64,000 nucleotides of DNA from Lantana camara (lineage: Eukaryota; Streptophyta; Magnoliopsida; Lamiales; Verbenaceae): the NCBI GenBank assembly GCA_037501455.1, contig CM074855.1:27243001-27307000 (forward strand), in the 5' to 3' direction. Both the position numbers and the translations under genes were made by a program. Positions 44,636-57,044 of the stretch are shown here, piece after piece; position 1 is the first letter of the stretch, and every line of letters starts with the position of its first letter. Below the pieces are notes generated by a model that did no database searches, was not told the origin of the DNA, and saw nothing but the letters and a program-made list of their open reading frames with translations.

Positions 44636-47518
44636 TGTAACGCCCCATATTTCCGGATTTCGGGCAAGCACGCCACGTGTGTGTTTTGATGATTTTATAT
44701 TAATTATTTAATTCTTTCATTCATTAATTAAATGTGACATGATCATTTTATAAAATTGCATTTTCTAAAGTTGTGAAAATAATTTCATTTCATGATTTAT
44801 GTACTAGAATTGATTAATTGATTATGTGACATTAATTGATCATTTCCTTGAACTATGGGATTAATTGCATAAGAGGGCTTGGTCTTTGATTATTTAACTT
44901 CTCTAACTTGTACTTGATTGCTTAACTAATAAAATGGGAGGATTTATGTGCAATTAATTAGGATGACTCATAAAGTGGGAAGCATTAATATCTTCATTTA
45001 TATTATATTCTAATTCATATTACACAAGACATATTCATACACATATTGCTCCATTGCTTGATCGATCAATTTCCAAGAGAAGGGAAGGAGGAGATTTCCA
45101 TACTTTGAGCTAATTCTTGAGTTGATCATTCATCTTGAAGCATCATCATCCTCATCCTAGCGTATCATCTCTTCTCTCTTCATTTCCAAGGTGAAAATGG
45201 ATTTATTTGATTGATTTCTTGATCATGAATGATAGCTAGGGTTATTCATTTGGATTAGATAATTGTGTTTTAATTATGGGAAGCATGAATACTTGATCCT
45301 AGCTTGAATTTGATGCATAAATATTGAGGTTTATGGACTTGTAGCATAAGTTGATATATTGAGCTCATATGTGTGATTCTTGATGATTAATGAGTTATGG
45401 ACATGAATATGTGGAACTTTAGTGAGTATTGAACTTGTATATATATATGTTGCATGAATTATGGCATTTGGATTGATTAGAATTGGAATTGGTTGATTGT
45501 TTGTTGTGGTTCGATTTTTGCTCTGTTTTTTTGCCTCTGCTCCCCTGCTCCAATTTCTCTGGTTTTTCTATTGTAGTAAGTATTTGAAGTGTAGAGCACT
45601 CTCCTTTTTACGGTTCGTCAATATCTATTTTCGTTTGTGAGCTATGGCCGTTTTAATTTGGTGCCGCCAAACTGTCGCGAATCTGCGTTAACCCAATTTA
45701 AAATCGAATTGTGGCTTGTTGAGTTGGAGTTTTTCAAAACTGTTTTATGGGGATAATCTTGATATATTATAGATGTTCTCTGCAAAAATTGGTGTCAATC
45801 CGAATTGATTTGAACCCCGAGAAAAATAGCAACATTCTCTGCTGTCCCCTGTTTTCATATTTCGGTTTTGGCTTGATCAGAGAGACTAAATGGTGGAAAT
45901 TTTTAAAACTGTTTTACGGGGGTATTTCTGGATATGTTATAAGTATTTCCACCGATTTTTAGATCGTTTCGACTTCGTTTGATAAGGGAACGACGATCAT
46001 CTTTCACTAATAGCGCTGCAGGAAATTTTCTGCTTTGTGTCATATTCAAACAAAATCTGGTATTTACTCGGGGTGAACTAGAATTTGAGCCTTACATCAT
46101 TGTAAAGATATGGTTGTCTAGTTTTCTAGCAATTTTGCGGTTCGTTAAAATTCATTCCGATGAAGGAGTTATGCTTATTTGAATACAACGTGCGCATGTT
46201 GAAAATTTTCTGCATTAGTGCCTACAAATTTCACATTTTGCTCCAATGCCTTAATTGATCCCAAATTGCTATTATATGATACATTTCATGCAAAAACAAG
46301 ATTATTTTGTGCCGTATTCATGATTCCACATCGTCTCGTTGCATTTCGCCGTTCGTCTTAATTGGTTCATACGAGTCGTGTCTCACTTGCACTTGTCATT
46401 GTTTGCACAGACCAGCTTCCTGGTGACGAGGGGCCGGCCCCTTAGGCGGTTTTCTCGATTGGTTTTGTCTGTATAGGTGAGATTTAATTTCTAGTTATAT
46501 AGAACCATATGACCCTTATATGGATTTTAAGCCAAAACGTATACGTATATCTATAGCTTTCCTCAAATGTTAATTGACTTTCACTGAACGACTGTATTGT
46601 ATTGAACCGACTGTTTTGGCGAGTATATTGATTGCACTGTGGGCCCGAGGGTAGTAGCTTGAGCCAACCGGGAAAGCATGGGCTGACGGGTAACTCCGGC
46701 TCTATCCTCACCATTTGGGATGACCCCTGAAGCCACTAGGAGATTAGTGGTGGAAGGAGTTCCGGGCTTTGGGTTTCATGCGCCCTCTGCTCACACTGAT
46801 TGGATGGTTGAGTCTAGCTAACTCACCATTACCCCGGAGGAAGAAGGATGGACTGAAACTGTTTCGTGTGCACTGTAATTGATTGCATGATCACCTATAT
46901 AATTGATAACTTAATCATTGTACACTGTCGGAGTAAGGTTGGAGAATTGCCCTCACTCGCCGGGCCACTAATTGACTGAAATGTAATTGACTGATTGTTA
47001 AACTTGTTAATCATAATCTCGGGCGATGTTATCTTTTTATTGAACTTATATTGTGGTTTTCATAACTCATTACCCGAGGTTAGGACTTGTGTGTTAAATG
47101 CGCTTATATGTATATACCCCTCGCTCAGTCTTCTTAGACTGACACCTCACTTTTTTCAGGTTTTGCTAAGGGAGTGCTAGGCGGGAAACTGTGTCGTCCG
47201 GAGTCGTAGTTTCGGGTCTAGCACCTATGTTTGTCTTTACACACTTTTGTACCACTTATGTTCATCACTATTTTGTCATGTATATATGGGAGATGATATT
47301 GTATTGATATGACGGATTGATTTTGAAACTTATGCTTCCGCTTATATATATCTTTCTGCATTGTTCTAAGTGGTTAAGGGTTAGTCCCGCCTAGCTCGGT
47401 TAGTTTTTTTTATTGTCTCCGTTCGCTATAGCTTTGATTCATATATGGATTGTCCATTTCATACGTGGATCGAGGCTATAGTGCGGGGGATGGGACACCT
47501 CGCGTTTCGGGTGTTACA
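44636..47518 (+). repeat. 3' LTR of the Tekay-like element, 2883 bp
   Basis: TGTAACGCCCC to GGGTGTTACA. Six bases longer than the 5' LTR because of one local change near 46959 (a CGGGCC-like addition). Hairpins and complements match the 5' LTR: CCACTA/TAGTGG 46733-46750, TCAGTC/GACTGA 47125-47142, GCTAGGCGGGA 47176-47186 with TCCCGCCTAGC 47385-47395. Confidence 0.97.
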
Positions 47519-47523
47519 TATTT

Positions 47524-50500
47524 AGTGTTAATAATATTTGTCCCCACCAAGTTAAGAAATTACAATATCGCTGAAATCATCTTGAGTCCAACTTAAAATT
47601 CTTTTATATAAAGTAAGATATAGAAGCTAGATTCAGACAATTGTTTATAGTCTCCAACTGCTCTTCCTCCAATTCAATCTCATCCCGAAGCTATAAGTCA
47701 AGGATTAGAGGCTTTTAAAGCTCAGGAATGCTTGTCATATGGGTAGGCATTAAAATCTTCTTTCTTGATGCCATCTTAAAAGTAGATAAAAATGGGAAGA
47801 AAAAAAAATTAGAAACGCGTACAGAGTTGGATCGAGATAATATCTAAGTGGAAAGTAAGAAAGCATTTCGACCAACTTCTCTCAAGCTTGTCTTTTGAAA
47901 CTCAGATTAAAACAACTTTTCGCACGATACTTGCTCTGACTCACTCGATATGCTCTTCAATAAAAATAACTTCTAAAAATGATTGAAAAGCCCTATTTAC
48001 AGGGAATGGAAAAAACAAAACGTTATCATGATTACTGTATGGCGAGTTGGTTTGTGCGTAAATGACGCCTCTATAAGTCTAAAGACCGTCAGGCCGCCAG
48101 CTCTACTTGGTGATCTTTGGGGGCTTATGATGTCGCATAATGTCAGGAAGATACCTACCAAAACATGGAATGAAACAAAGCACGACGTATCAGTCTTAGT
48201 TAGTTGCACGTTCGACCTCCCTCCTGACCCAAGATAGAGGGATCAATTTATGCCTGAGAAAACGATCGGGTGACAAAGTCTTTCGACCTCCCCAGTTGAG
48301 ATGCAAGTCAAGGATCATGCAAGATGTGTATTAAATGCAGATAATCTCCTGACCTATTTCACTTAAGTGCACCATACCTATAACCATCAACTCTATAGAT
48401 GCATTTAATGCACATTAAGTATGTGTACTTAGGCATGTACAAAGGCCCACCACCATAATACTCGTAGAGTTCATCTCAGTTGGTAAGCACATCCATTGCA
48501 CTTTTTAAGTACTTTAATTTACTTATAAGATTCTCGAGCTAATTGTTGATTTAGGCATTAGGGGATTTATGTCATCATGACCACCTGTGACCCGACCTAG
48601 TTCACTATTTTTTTCCCTTGTCCCATTTTCAGGTTGAGAAGACTTTCTTTCAAATAAATTATTGAGTCATCAAGCTGATTGATTGAGCAACTTCATTAGC
48701 CACCAAATTCCGACATGATCATATAATATAACATTAATTATAATATAACAAATATTTTTTTTCATATTAGCAAATTATATTAACAAAATATTAGCCATAT
48801 TATCTATTAATTGATTATAACAAATATATATATATATATATAGTAACAATAATGCGTACTAATTATTTCTATGTTATATTATAAATCACCTTCAAACCCT
48901 CTACCTCTATATTACATCTCTTTCTCGTCTCTCTCTCTCTCTCTATCCCCCAAACCGCCACTGTGGTAATATCCCAAAATCAATTTTTCTCGATCAAATC
49001 TCGCTTCTTTCAACTGTCTTTGTTTTCGATCCTCTCGATCAAATCTTGTTCTCAACTATTTTTTTATAGTTCACTCAATATTAATATCGTCATCACTACG
49101 TTTGATTATGCCTATAATCTACTAACAATTAATTTTTCTTAAACATGATCAATTCTGTGTGTAGAAAGACAATATATCTCATTTGATAATAGAAATTTTA
49201 TTCTTTAATAATTATATTCATTCGCTCTAATGCAATTTTATTTAATTTATATTGAAGCAGTATAATTTTAATATTTCAACATATAAAGTATTTGGTTGTG
49301 TGCACCATTATTTACATAAAACCTTTTTAGTCCGACAGGATGTTACTTTTGTTGATGAAAAAAGATTTGTGCACTTCACGTGGGTCGTTAGGAGAGCCCT
49401 CCCGCAACTTGTGTTTTAGGTGATATGCGATCAATTCTAGTCATATTTAGGAGTTAAATTAATCGTAAATTAGTTAGTAAAGTAGAAGTCAATCCAAGAT
49501 TTTTTTCAATAAATATAGTTAGAATTGATAACATTCCGCTTAAAACACAAGTAGTAAATTCCACCAATGGCGCATATGAAACGTTCATGTCTTTTCCGTC
49601 CAAAAAGTTAATAGTGGAACTTAAATTGTAACTTCATTAAAATGTTGAGACTAAAAGTTAAATAAAAATATCGGACCTACACTAAAATTTTATGCCCTGT
49701 GGTAATAAAATTGTATTTTTTTTTTAAAATTATATTGTTAAAAGAATTTTTCAATCCCAAAATATATTATTATATAACTCATATATGAGATTTTTATAAA
49801 ATGAGAGATATAGGCTTTAGCAATATTCAATTGAAAACACTCCTTTGTCAAAATTTATAATATGCATTATTTTGTTGTCTTTTAATTTGTTAGACGTCTC
49901 TTATTATAATAAACACTTTAAATTGTAGGTTTTAAAATTGAAATTTTTGGCATGTTAATTTCACAGGCTTTAGTAATATGTAATTGAAAACATTCCATTT
50001 GCCAAAATTTATAATGTTGATTAATTTATTGTCTTTTAATTCGTTAGACGTCTCTTATTATAACAAACACTTTAAATTGTAGGCAAAATTGACATCTTAT
50101 ATTATTAAATTTGAATACAATTAATTGATATCTTAATATTAAAAGAATCCTTATTGAATTATACATGTTTTTAATCAATTAAAAAAATCTCAATTCTTCT
50201 CTATAAAGAGTCCTGTTTTAAGTCAATAAGTAGTTTTTTAATAATTTTTAAGTTAATAATTTATAATATGTATTTACATAATTATCCTTGATTAAAATTA
50301 TTAATATAATTATTATGAGAGTATTTTGGCCGATCTCAACGTTTCAAGAAACCAAAAAACCCAACTCGTACTTTTATAATATATATAGATTATTTTACCG
50401 TATATTGTCGTATTAACATTCCTCATGTTAAAATTCAAGAAAAAATTCGTATCGTTATATCTATATCATATTGTGTTCGTATCACCGTATTCGTATTCAT

Positions 50501-51056
50501 ATATCATGGATGCTAATAAACAATAAATAGAGTATTATATTGCTTGGGTTTTTTGGGGGTAATTATTGAACTTTGGCATAATTATCAACTTTCTATAGAT
50601 GAAAGAGACCTCTCAGTGGTGGGCTTATGAGTTTTGATTAGGACTTGAGGAGGGTATATAATTATAACTAATTGGGACAAATTCACCGGATGGTCATCAT
50701 TAGTGACAGATACTGAATGACCAAAAGAGAAAAGGAACTATTTTTAGTCTTCTACCACCACCAAGAAGATCTTTTCCCACTCAGATCTTTCCGAAGAAAA
50801 TAGTTCAAAATTTCCACATGTTTGAAGTTTATATTATTTGCATACACACAAACCCTAAACATTGTATAACTTAATAATTCGACGTTAGCTTAATTTAATT
50901 AAACGTTTCACATTTAAATTTTTAAAAATGCAACTACCGCCATTAGATAAATTTTGTACTTAAGTGATCCAACTTCTCGATCCAGGAAAAATGGGCTAAA
51001 GAAAGAGAAGAAAATAACCACACACTCCTATTAACTTTTTCATTTTCTAGAATTCC
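47524..51056. other. AT-rich intergenic DNA with simple repeats
   Basis: No gene recognised. An (AT)n run lies at 48824-48842 and a (CT)n run at 48928-48944. The frames around 47983-48237 on both strands lack any domain. Contains the duplication at 49813-50090. Confidence 0.5.
49813..50090 (+). repeat. Diverged direct duplication, period about 163 bp
   Basis: Two copies begin GGCTTTAG at 49813 and 49976; each contains GTTAGACGTCTCTTATTATAA and ends CTTTAAATTGTAGG. The roughly 45 bases between copy ends are unrelated, so it may be two fragments of one dispersed repeat. Confidence 0.8.
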
Positions 51057-51065
51057 AAAAATGTG

Positions 51066-53141
51066 GAGCATTTTTCATAAATAATATTTAATTTAAATCG
51101 AATTCGTAAAATGTTATTAAAAATGAGTGGGTTAATATTTTGTTATAAAACGCCAAATGGTTTGGCGTTCTTTTGTTTTTTGATTATTTTTTTAACCGGG
51201 TCGCCAAATAATATGGCGACCCAATGAAACTTTTTTTTTTTTTACTATTTTATTAAAGGTCGCCATATCAAATTAAAAAAAAAAATTAATATTTTATTAA
51301 AGGTATGGTGACCAAATTATTATTATTTTTTTTCATTTTAATTTGAGCTACAAGATTCGGATTCGAACTCCGTCTTTTCCTTGGACTCATTTTGACGATT
51401 CGGATCCAATGAACCAAATTTCGTATTTTTTCGATGTCGTTTGAACCTCCGACGAAGCAAATTTCAGTCCATATGACCCATTTACCCTATTTGATTCTTT
51501 TTTCAGCTATAACTTGAGTTACGAGGTTTGAATTTGAATTTTGTCTTTTTCATTGGACTCGTTTTCATTTAACCTATCAAAACGAGTCCAACGAAAAAGA
51601 CGGAATTCGAATCCGAATCCCGCAACTCAAGTTATAGTTGAAAAACGAATCAAATAGGGTAAATGGGTCATATGGACTGAAATTTGCTTCGTCGAAGGTT
51701 CAAACGGCATCGAAAAAATACGAAGTTTAGTTCACTGGATCCAAATCGTCAAAATGAGTCTAACGAAAAGGACAAAATTCGAATCTGAATCTTGTAGCTC
51801 AAGTTATAGCTGAAAACGAATCAAATAGGGTAAATTGGTCATATAGACTGAAATTTGCTTCGTCGGAGGTTCAAACGGCATCGAAAAAATACGAAATTTG
51901 GTTCATTGGATCAGAATCGTCAAAACGAGTTCAAAGAAAAAGACGGAATTCGAATCCGAATCTCGTAGCTCAAGTTATAGATGAAAAACGAATCAAATAG
52001 GGTAAATAGGTCATATAGACTGAAATTTACTTCGTCGGAGGTTCAAACGGCATCGAAAAAATATGAAGTTTAGTTCATTGGATCGGAATCGTCAAAACGA
52101 GTCCAATGAAAAAGACAGAATTCAAATCCGAATCCCGTAACTCAAGTTATAGCTGAAAAACGAATCAAATGGGGTAAATGGATCATATGAACTGAAATTT
52201 ACTTCGTCGGAGGTTCAAACGGCATCAAAAAAATACGAAGTTTAGTTCATTGGATCCAAATCGTCAAAATGAGTCTAACGAAAAGATAAAATTCGAATCT
52301 GAATCCCGTAGCTCAAGTTATAGCTGAAAACGAATCAAATAGGGTAAATGGGTCATATGGACTGAAATTTGCTTCGTCGGAAACGGCATCGAAAAAATAC
52401 GAGTTTGATTCATTGGATCCGAACCATCAAAACGAGTCCAACAAAAAAGACGGAATCCGAATCCGAATCCCGTAGCTCAAGTTATAGCTGAAAAATGAAT
52501 CAAATAGGGTAAATGGGTCATATGGACTGAAATTTACTTCGTCGGATGTTCAAACGACATCGAAAAAATACGAAGTTTAGTTCATTGGATCCAAATCGTC
52601 AAAACGAGTCTAACGAAAAAGACAAAATTCGAATCTGAATCCCGTAGCTTAAGTTATAGCTGAAAACGAATGAAATAGGGTAAATGAGTCATATGGACTG
52701 AAATTTGTTTCGTCGGATGTTCAAACGGCATCGAAAAAATACGAAGTTTGACCTATTCGATCCGAATCGTCAAAATGAGTCCAACGAAAAAGACGGAATT
52801 CGAATCCGAATTTCGTAACTCAAGTTAAAAAACACATAATATAATTGTCGTTAAATATAGATAGAAATGAAAAAAAAAAAAAATTTAATTTGGTAGCCAT
52901 ATCTTTAATAAAATATTAAAAAAATAATTTTTTAATTTGGTCGCCATATCTTTAATAAAATATTAAAAAAAAAAAGTTTCATTGGATCGCCATATTATTT
53001 GGTGACCCAATTAAAAAAATAATAAAAAAATAAAAGAACGCCAAACCATTTGACGTTTTATAACAAAATATTAACCCGCCCATTTTCAATAACATTTTAC
53101 GAATTCAATTTAAATGAAATATTATTTATGAAAGATCCTCA
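51066..53141. mobile_element. Foldback or MULE-type element with long inverted arms, 2.1 kb
   Basis: The left arm (51066 to about 51330) and right arm (about 52865 to 53141) are inverted copies, sharing CATAAATAATATTT, GGTTAATATTTTGTTATAAAACG and the CGCCAAAT/ATTTGGCG blocks. AAAAATGTG flanks both sides (51057-51065 and 53142-53150), a 9-bp duplication typical of Mutator-like elements. The centre has no transposase and is filled by an array with a period of about 170 bp. Confidence 0.88.
51340..52840 (+). repeat. Array with about 170-bp period inside the foldback element
   Basis: Eight direct copies, marked by CTCAAGTTATAG-like words near 51631, 51800, 51969, 52140, 52312, 52474, 52648 and 52820. 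One to two inverted copies sit at 51340-51580, so the array is itself a partial foldback. Each unit carries CGAATCAAATAGGGTAAATGGG, CTTCGTCGG and GGAATTCGAATCCGAATC-like blocks. Confidence 0.88.
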
Positions 53142-53239
53142 AAAAATGTGATGTATTGTTGTATTTGCATTACAAAGTCAACTGCACCATAGGGAAAGGG
53201 AAATTCTTGAATGTACGGTTGTGGACCACAGTGCATACA

Positions 53240-53334
53240 CCACCATTATTTAAATGAAAAAAAATTAAATAAAATATAATAAAAAATTCAAAAGTAAAAA
53301 AAAAAAATAACTTTTTTTATTTAAATAATGGTGG
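53240..53334. repeat. Small foldback with 16-bp perfect inverted repeat
   Basis: CCACCATTATTTAAAT (53240-53255) is exactly inverted at 53319-53334, around an A-rich loop. Outer bases TGCAT/ATGCA extend the pairing with small gaps. Confidence 0.75.
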
Positions 53335-53813
53335 ATGAATGCATCGGGACCCACATCCAATGTATGCAAGAATTTCCCGTAGGAAAATGGTCTGTGTCAC
53401 GAGAGAAGCCAAAAAAAAAAAAAATCAGAAAAGAATGCCTTAGAAACACTGCTGATTTGAAACTTTTTTTTTGTTTTTTGTTTTTGAGTGCTGATTTGAA
53501 ACTACAGAAGAGAAAAAACACCATGATTCACACTTTGTGGTAAGAATAAGTTACCCCATGTGAGGTAAATCTTCTGGCTGATTCTCGTTATTATTCTTCA
53601 CTACTGCTTATGTTGATTTAAGTCAATATATTATGCCCGCGCACATGGAAGTACCACAATTCAAGAAATTTCACCAGATTCAACACTCAACACTAAAGCT
53701 ACAAATCTCGGTTCATCTTTAATTCGTCATTCTGTCCATAACAAAATTCTCACGGTAATTCTCATAAAGCAGAGATTGTAAGATGTGACCAAATGGGGAT
53801 GATCAATCGCAAA
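53335..53813. other. 3' flank of the minus-strand gene
   Basis: Likely holds the untranslated 3' end and polyadenylation region of the gene at 53814-56087. Frames at 53321-53543 come from A-runs and are not genes. Confidence 0.5.
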
Positions 53814-56087
53814 TCACAATGACCATGTGGACCGGAGCATCACGGCTGGAAATCCGGAAGACCCGTCTTTTACATATAGAAAAGCCGGCTGCAATTTAAA
53901 TCTTTTCCCAAAGTTTAAACTCAAAAATGTCTCAACCTGGAAATGTTCCCATGTTTTCGGGCCCTGTGCCAATCCTCCAAAGCTCAAACCCCATCCGAAC
54001 TCGTCTTCAGGAGTATCAGACATTGTTACTGCCCATTGAAGATTTCTGGGATTAGAGCTTTTTGTCTCGATCCAACCTCCTACTCGTGCACTCTCATCAA
54101 GTTCTGAGCTAAACATCACAGCAATGGAGCCATCTGATATATTTCCTACCCTGTTTGTTGAACTATCTTCCTCGGCAGATGATGTACTAGGTTTAGACAT
54201 GCTAATAGGAAGAGTGAATGCTCCAAGACTGAGATTTTGACATGATATTCTGGATTCTTTGTGCATGCCAAAAAGAGATAGCTTTGTGCTGCCAGATAGG
54301 TGCCACACAACTTGTCCAAAAGTGCTGAATGAATGTGCAATTCCTAGACTACAAAAAAACTGAGCCAATGAGGCAACCACGTTTGATTTTCTCAAATTTA
54401 TGCCTATGGCGCTGCCATTGTATTGATTTAGAAGTGGAGGCCCGTATTCAGAATAATCAGTTATGGCCCTTCCCTGCAAAAGTTAAAATTACCTATTACT
54501 ATATGCTAATTCCGTCATGCAGAATTTATCATCTTACATCTGCCCTGAGCCTGCAAAAGATGCTAACAGATACAAGTAGAAAAGAAAAACAAAATTTAGG
54601 TAGTGCTTGCAAACTCTAAAATAAGCAATTTTTTCTTTTTAAAACATTTTGGAATTGTTTTTGCAATAAGCTAGAAGTTGGAGAATCCAAGGACAAATTT
54701 TTTGCTTCGGCTTCAAGCTTCCAGGTTATTCTCGTACATAGCTAGAGTTTCTTTTACAGTAGCAATAAGTGGCACTCAACTACTTCCAAACATTTTCGCA
54801 AATTCCCTAGTCAGCAAGCCAAACATAAGATATTGAAAAATAATAGTAGTCAAGGTATAGCTTTACCTGACAAGAAGTTGGAGCAACTACAACATCTTTA
54901 CATTGCGCACCCATCGGAATTGCAACCGCAGAGAACCAATCACTAACACGTGCTGTGTAAAAAACTTTTGCTAGAGAAAGTGGGCCACCCAACATATCAC
55001 CTTGACCTTTTTCACCAGCCACAAACTCTGCTACAAGTGTATCTTTCTCTCGAAAGCCAGTTTCAAATGTGAGTCTTGTATCAATACCGGTTTTAATACC
55101 TGATCTTCGAATTGCGTCAATTTTCTGCTCGTCAACGCCATCCATAATGAAGAATGCCCCTAAGACATCAACTTTTCCCGTTACATGAGTGCTAGCTTCT
55201 TGGAAAGGACTTCCTTTGGAGGATTTATAGAAGGTCAGCAGTCTTTCCACCTTTTCTTGCCTATCCCTGAGGTTCATGATATCAGCAAATGCTTCTCTTT
55301 GCAACCGCTTCAAGATTTCAATCTGTAAATCATATCATTCCAACAGTTGTCAAGCTCCATCATTGTTTCTACCTATGAAGCAACAAGTTTGTCAAGCCCA
55401 AAAGTCCCACACAAAGAAACGTGTAAAGCCAAAAAATTCCTACTCAAGGCTTATAGAAGCAAAGAAGCTGCATTATCTAACCATAACAGCACAGAAAGAA
55501 GTATGGTATTCTTAAAATCGAGATGAAATTACTTCAAACTAAAACTTTTCCGTAATGTTCTCGTGATACAGTCAAATGACTGAACTGAGGCGTATGTAGA
55601 AAATTCAAGAATCACTAGTATCAAAATAAACATCACCAATTCGTGTCGTTCACCAATAAATAGTTAACCCGTCATTACTCAATCCAAATTTTGGAAATGG
55701 AAACAACGTACAATCCATAATACTCCACAAGAATTAAACTTACCCAGGCATAAAATAAGCAATTGAACTAACCAAGCCCTGGAACATAAACCCAGCATTA
55801 CACTAGCTTTCACCAATACGCTATACTAAGAAGACAATCAAATTCTCATATTTCATACAACATATACAAACACGCAACACGAGATTAATCTCCGACAACA
55901 AAATTAGCAAACCAGAGTATCAATTATCACCTCATGATGATAAAAGGAAAAACAAATTGTGGAGAAGTAGGATTACCGGACTGCGGCGCTGGGAATTATG
56001 TGGCGAATTGAGGAGGCCATGAGCGAAGTCCTGTGTGGCTTTGGCAAACCCTTTGAGCTTGTCGACCACTGTGGTTACAGGCTCCAT
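53814..56087 (-). CDS. Conserved-looking plant protein of unknown function, three exons
   Basis: Minus-strand exons 56087-55977, 55322-54867 and 54473-53814, all with GT-AG introns and in phase, encode 408 residues. It begins MEPVTTVVDKLKGFAKATQD. An amphipathic, helix-rich N-terminal part (LKRLQREAFADIMNLRDRQE) is followed by a long region of alternating polar and hydrophobic residues with many Gly and aromatic residues (RLTFETGFREKDTLVAEF, WGLSFGGLAQGPKTWEHF), ending FPAVMLRSTWSL. The pattern suggests beta strands, perhaps an outer-membrane barrel of mitochondria or plastids; that is a guess. I recognise no named family and see no transit peptide. No lesions, so it is probably a working gene. 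Confidence 0.82.
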
Positions 56088-56584
56088 TTCTCAATTTCAA
56101 ACCCTTGCGATTGAGCTTTGAAGAGTTGAATTTTGAATTACTTCCTATTTTTCTTGCTCGCAGGAACTTTGGACTTTGGATATGGACTTCGAGAACAGAG
56201 ATGAACAATGGGTGCAACCAGGTCGGATTCGGGCCTTAATTCGGATCGGATTTCGAGATTTTGGTTCCGAATTCAACAACAAAATTTGGTAACCAAATCC
56301 GGATTCGAATCCTATAGAATTCGGATTTTCACATAGCAAATAAGGGGCGTCGAAGCGGCGCTGTGCACAGAAAAGGTGCAGCGTAGTGGGCGGCGGCGCG
56401 GCTAGTGGTGGTGGTGTCGAAGATGGGCGGCGGGCAAATGGCCGCTGCTGGGTTTCTTTAAAATCCAAAGAATTAATTTCGATCTTTGACGTCGGATATA
56501 TCCACCAAATTCTTTTATGATTTATCAAGTAAATATGTCAAAATCTGTTTAGATTCTGAATAAAGTCCGACCAATTAACAACCC
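56088..56584. other. Promoter side of the unknown gene
   Basis: Contains GAATTCGGATT-like words in both directions around 56220-56330 and a GC-rich stretch at 56345-56450. A frame at 56145-56528 on the minus strand has no domain and is not called. Confidence 0.5.
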
Positions 56585-56587
56585 TAA

Positions 56588-57041
56588 GAGCTCCTTTACT
56601 TTTCTAGTTGGCTAACCATTGCCAATGGGTTGTTTATGATTTTTTTCTTGGTTATATAAACCGGTGCCCTCTTTACTTTCATTGGAAAACATTGCTCTTA
56701 AATACACTAGATTGTTGGACTCTTTACATTGTTGGTTTTTAAACAAGATTAAAGGTATACATTTATAATTTTGTCCCCGCATTGGGAATTGAACGATTTT
56801 GTCCTGTATCGGTAAGTATGTAATTTTTCTTTGAAAAGCAAGGACAAAGTTGTCAATTCGTCTTATCCAATTCAACTAGCTTATTTAGCCACAGTTTTTT
56901 TAATGGGTATATAACCCATCATTTCCCATTGTTAACCTGGGGCTCCGGTTTTAGGCCCTAATAATTAAATAGTGAAGTAAAAGGTTGGCAAACCCCTGAA
57001 GCATAACCAACCCGCTATTTTCCACTGAAGTAAAGGAGCTC
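56588..57041. mobile_element. PIF/Harbinger (Tourist-like) MITE, TSD TAA
   Basis: GAGCTCCTTTACTT at 56588 is inverted as AAGTAAAGGAGCTC ending at 57041. TAA flanks both sides (56585-56587 and 57042-57044), the 3-bp duplication of this superfamily. 454 bases, no transposase. Confidence 0.85.
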
Positions 57042-57044
57042 TAA

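Larger units (their letters stand above)
33691..47518 (+). mobile_element. Complete Tekay-like chromovirus, 13.8 kb, TSD TATTT
   Basis: Bounded by LTRs at 33691-36567 and 44636-47518, and flanked by TATTT on both sides (33686-33690 and 47519-47523). Order: LTR, iMet primer site, gag, protease, RT, RNase H, integrase, chromodomain-like tail, polypurine tract, LTR. A solo LTR of another family (36980-40248) splits gag; without it the element is about 10.6 kb. The LTR pair shows about 21 base differences and one small complex change by eye, so insertion is recent. The pol frame carries several nonsense and frameshift lesions. Confidence 0.95.

Noticed and set aside
47983..48237. 84-codon frame with mixed composition
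   Set aside because: Opposite-strand frame of similar length, no recognisable motif, surrounded by AT-rich repeats.
56145..56528. 127-codon minus-strand frame upstream of the unknown gene
   Set aside because: Pro/Ser-rich chance frame in promoter DNA; it overlaps the region just upstream of the ATG at 56087 and does not splice to it.
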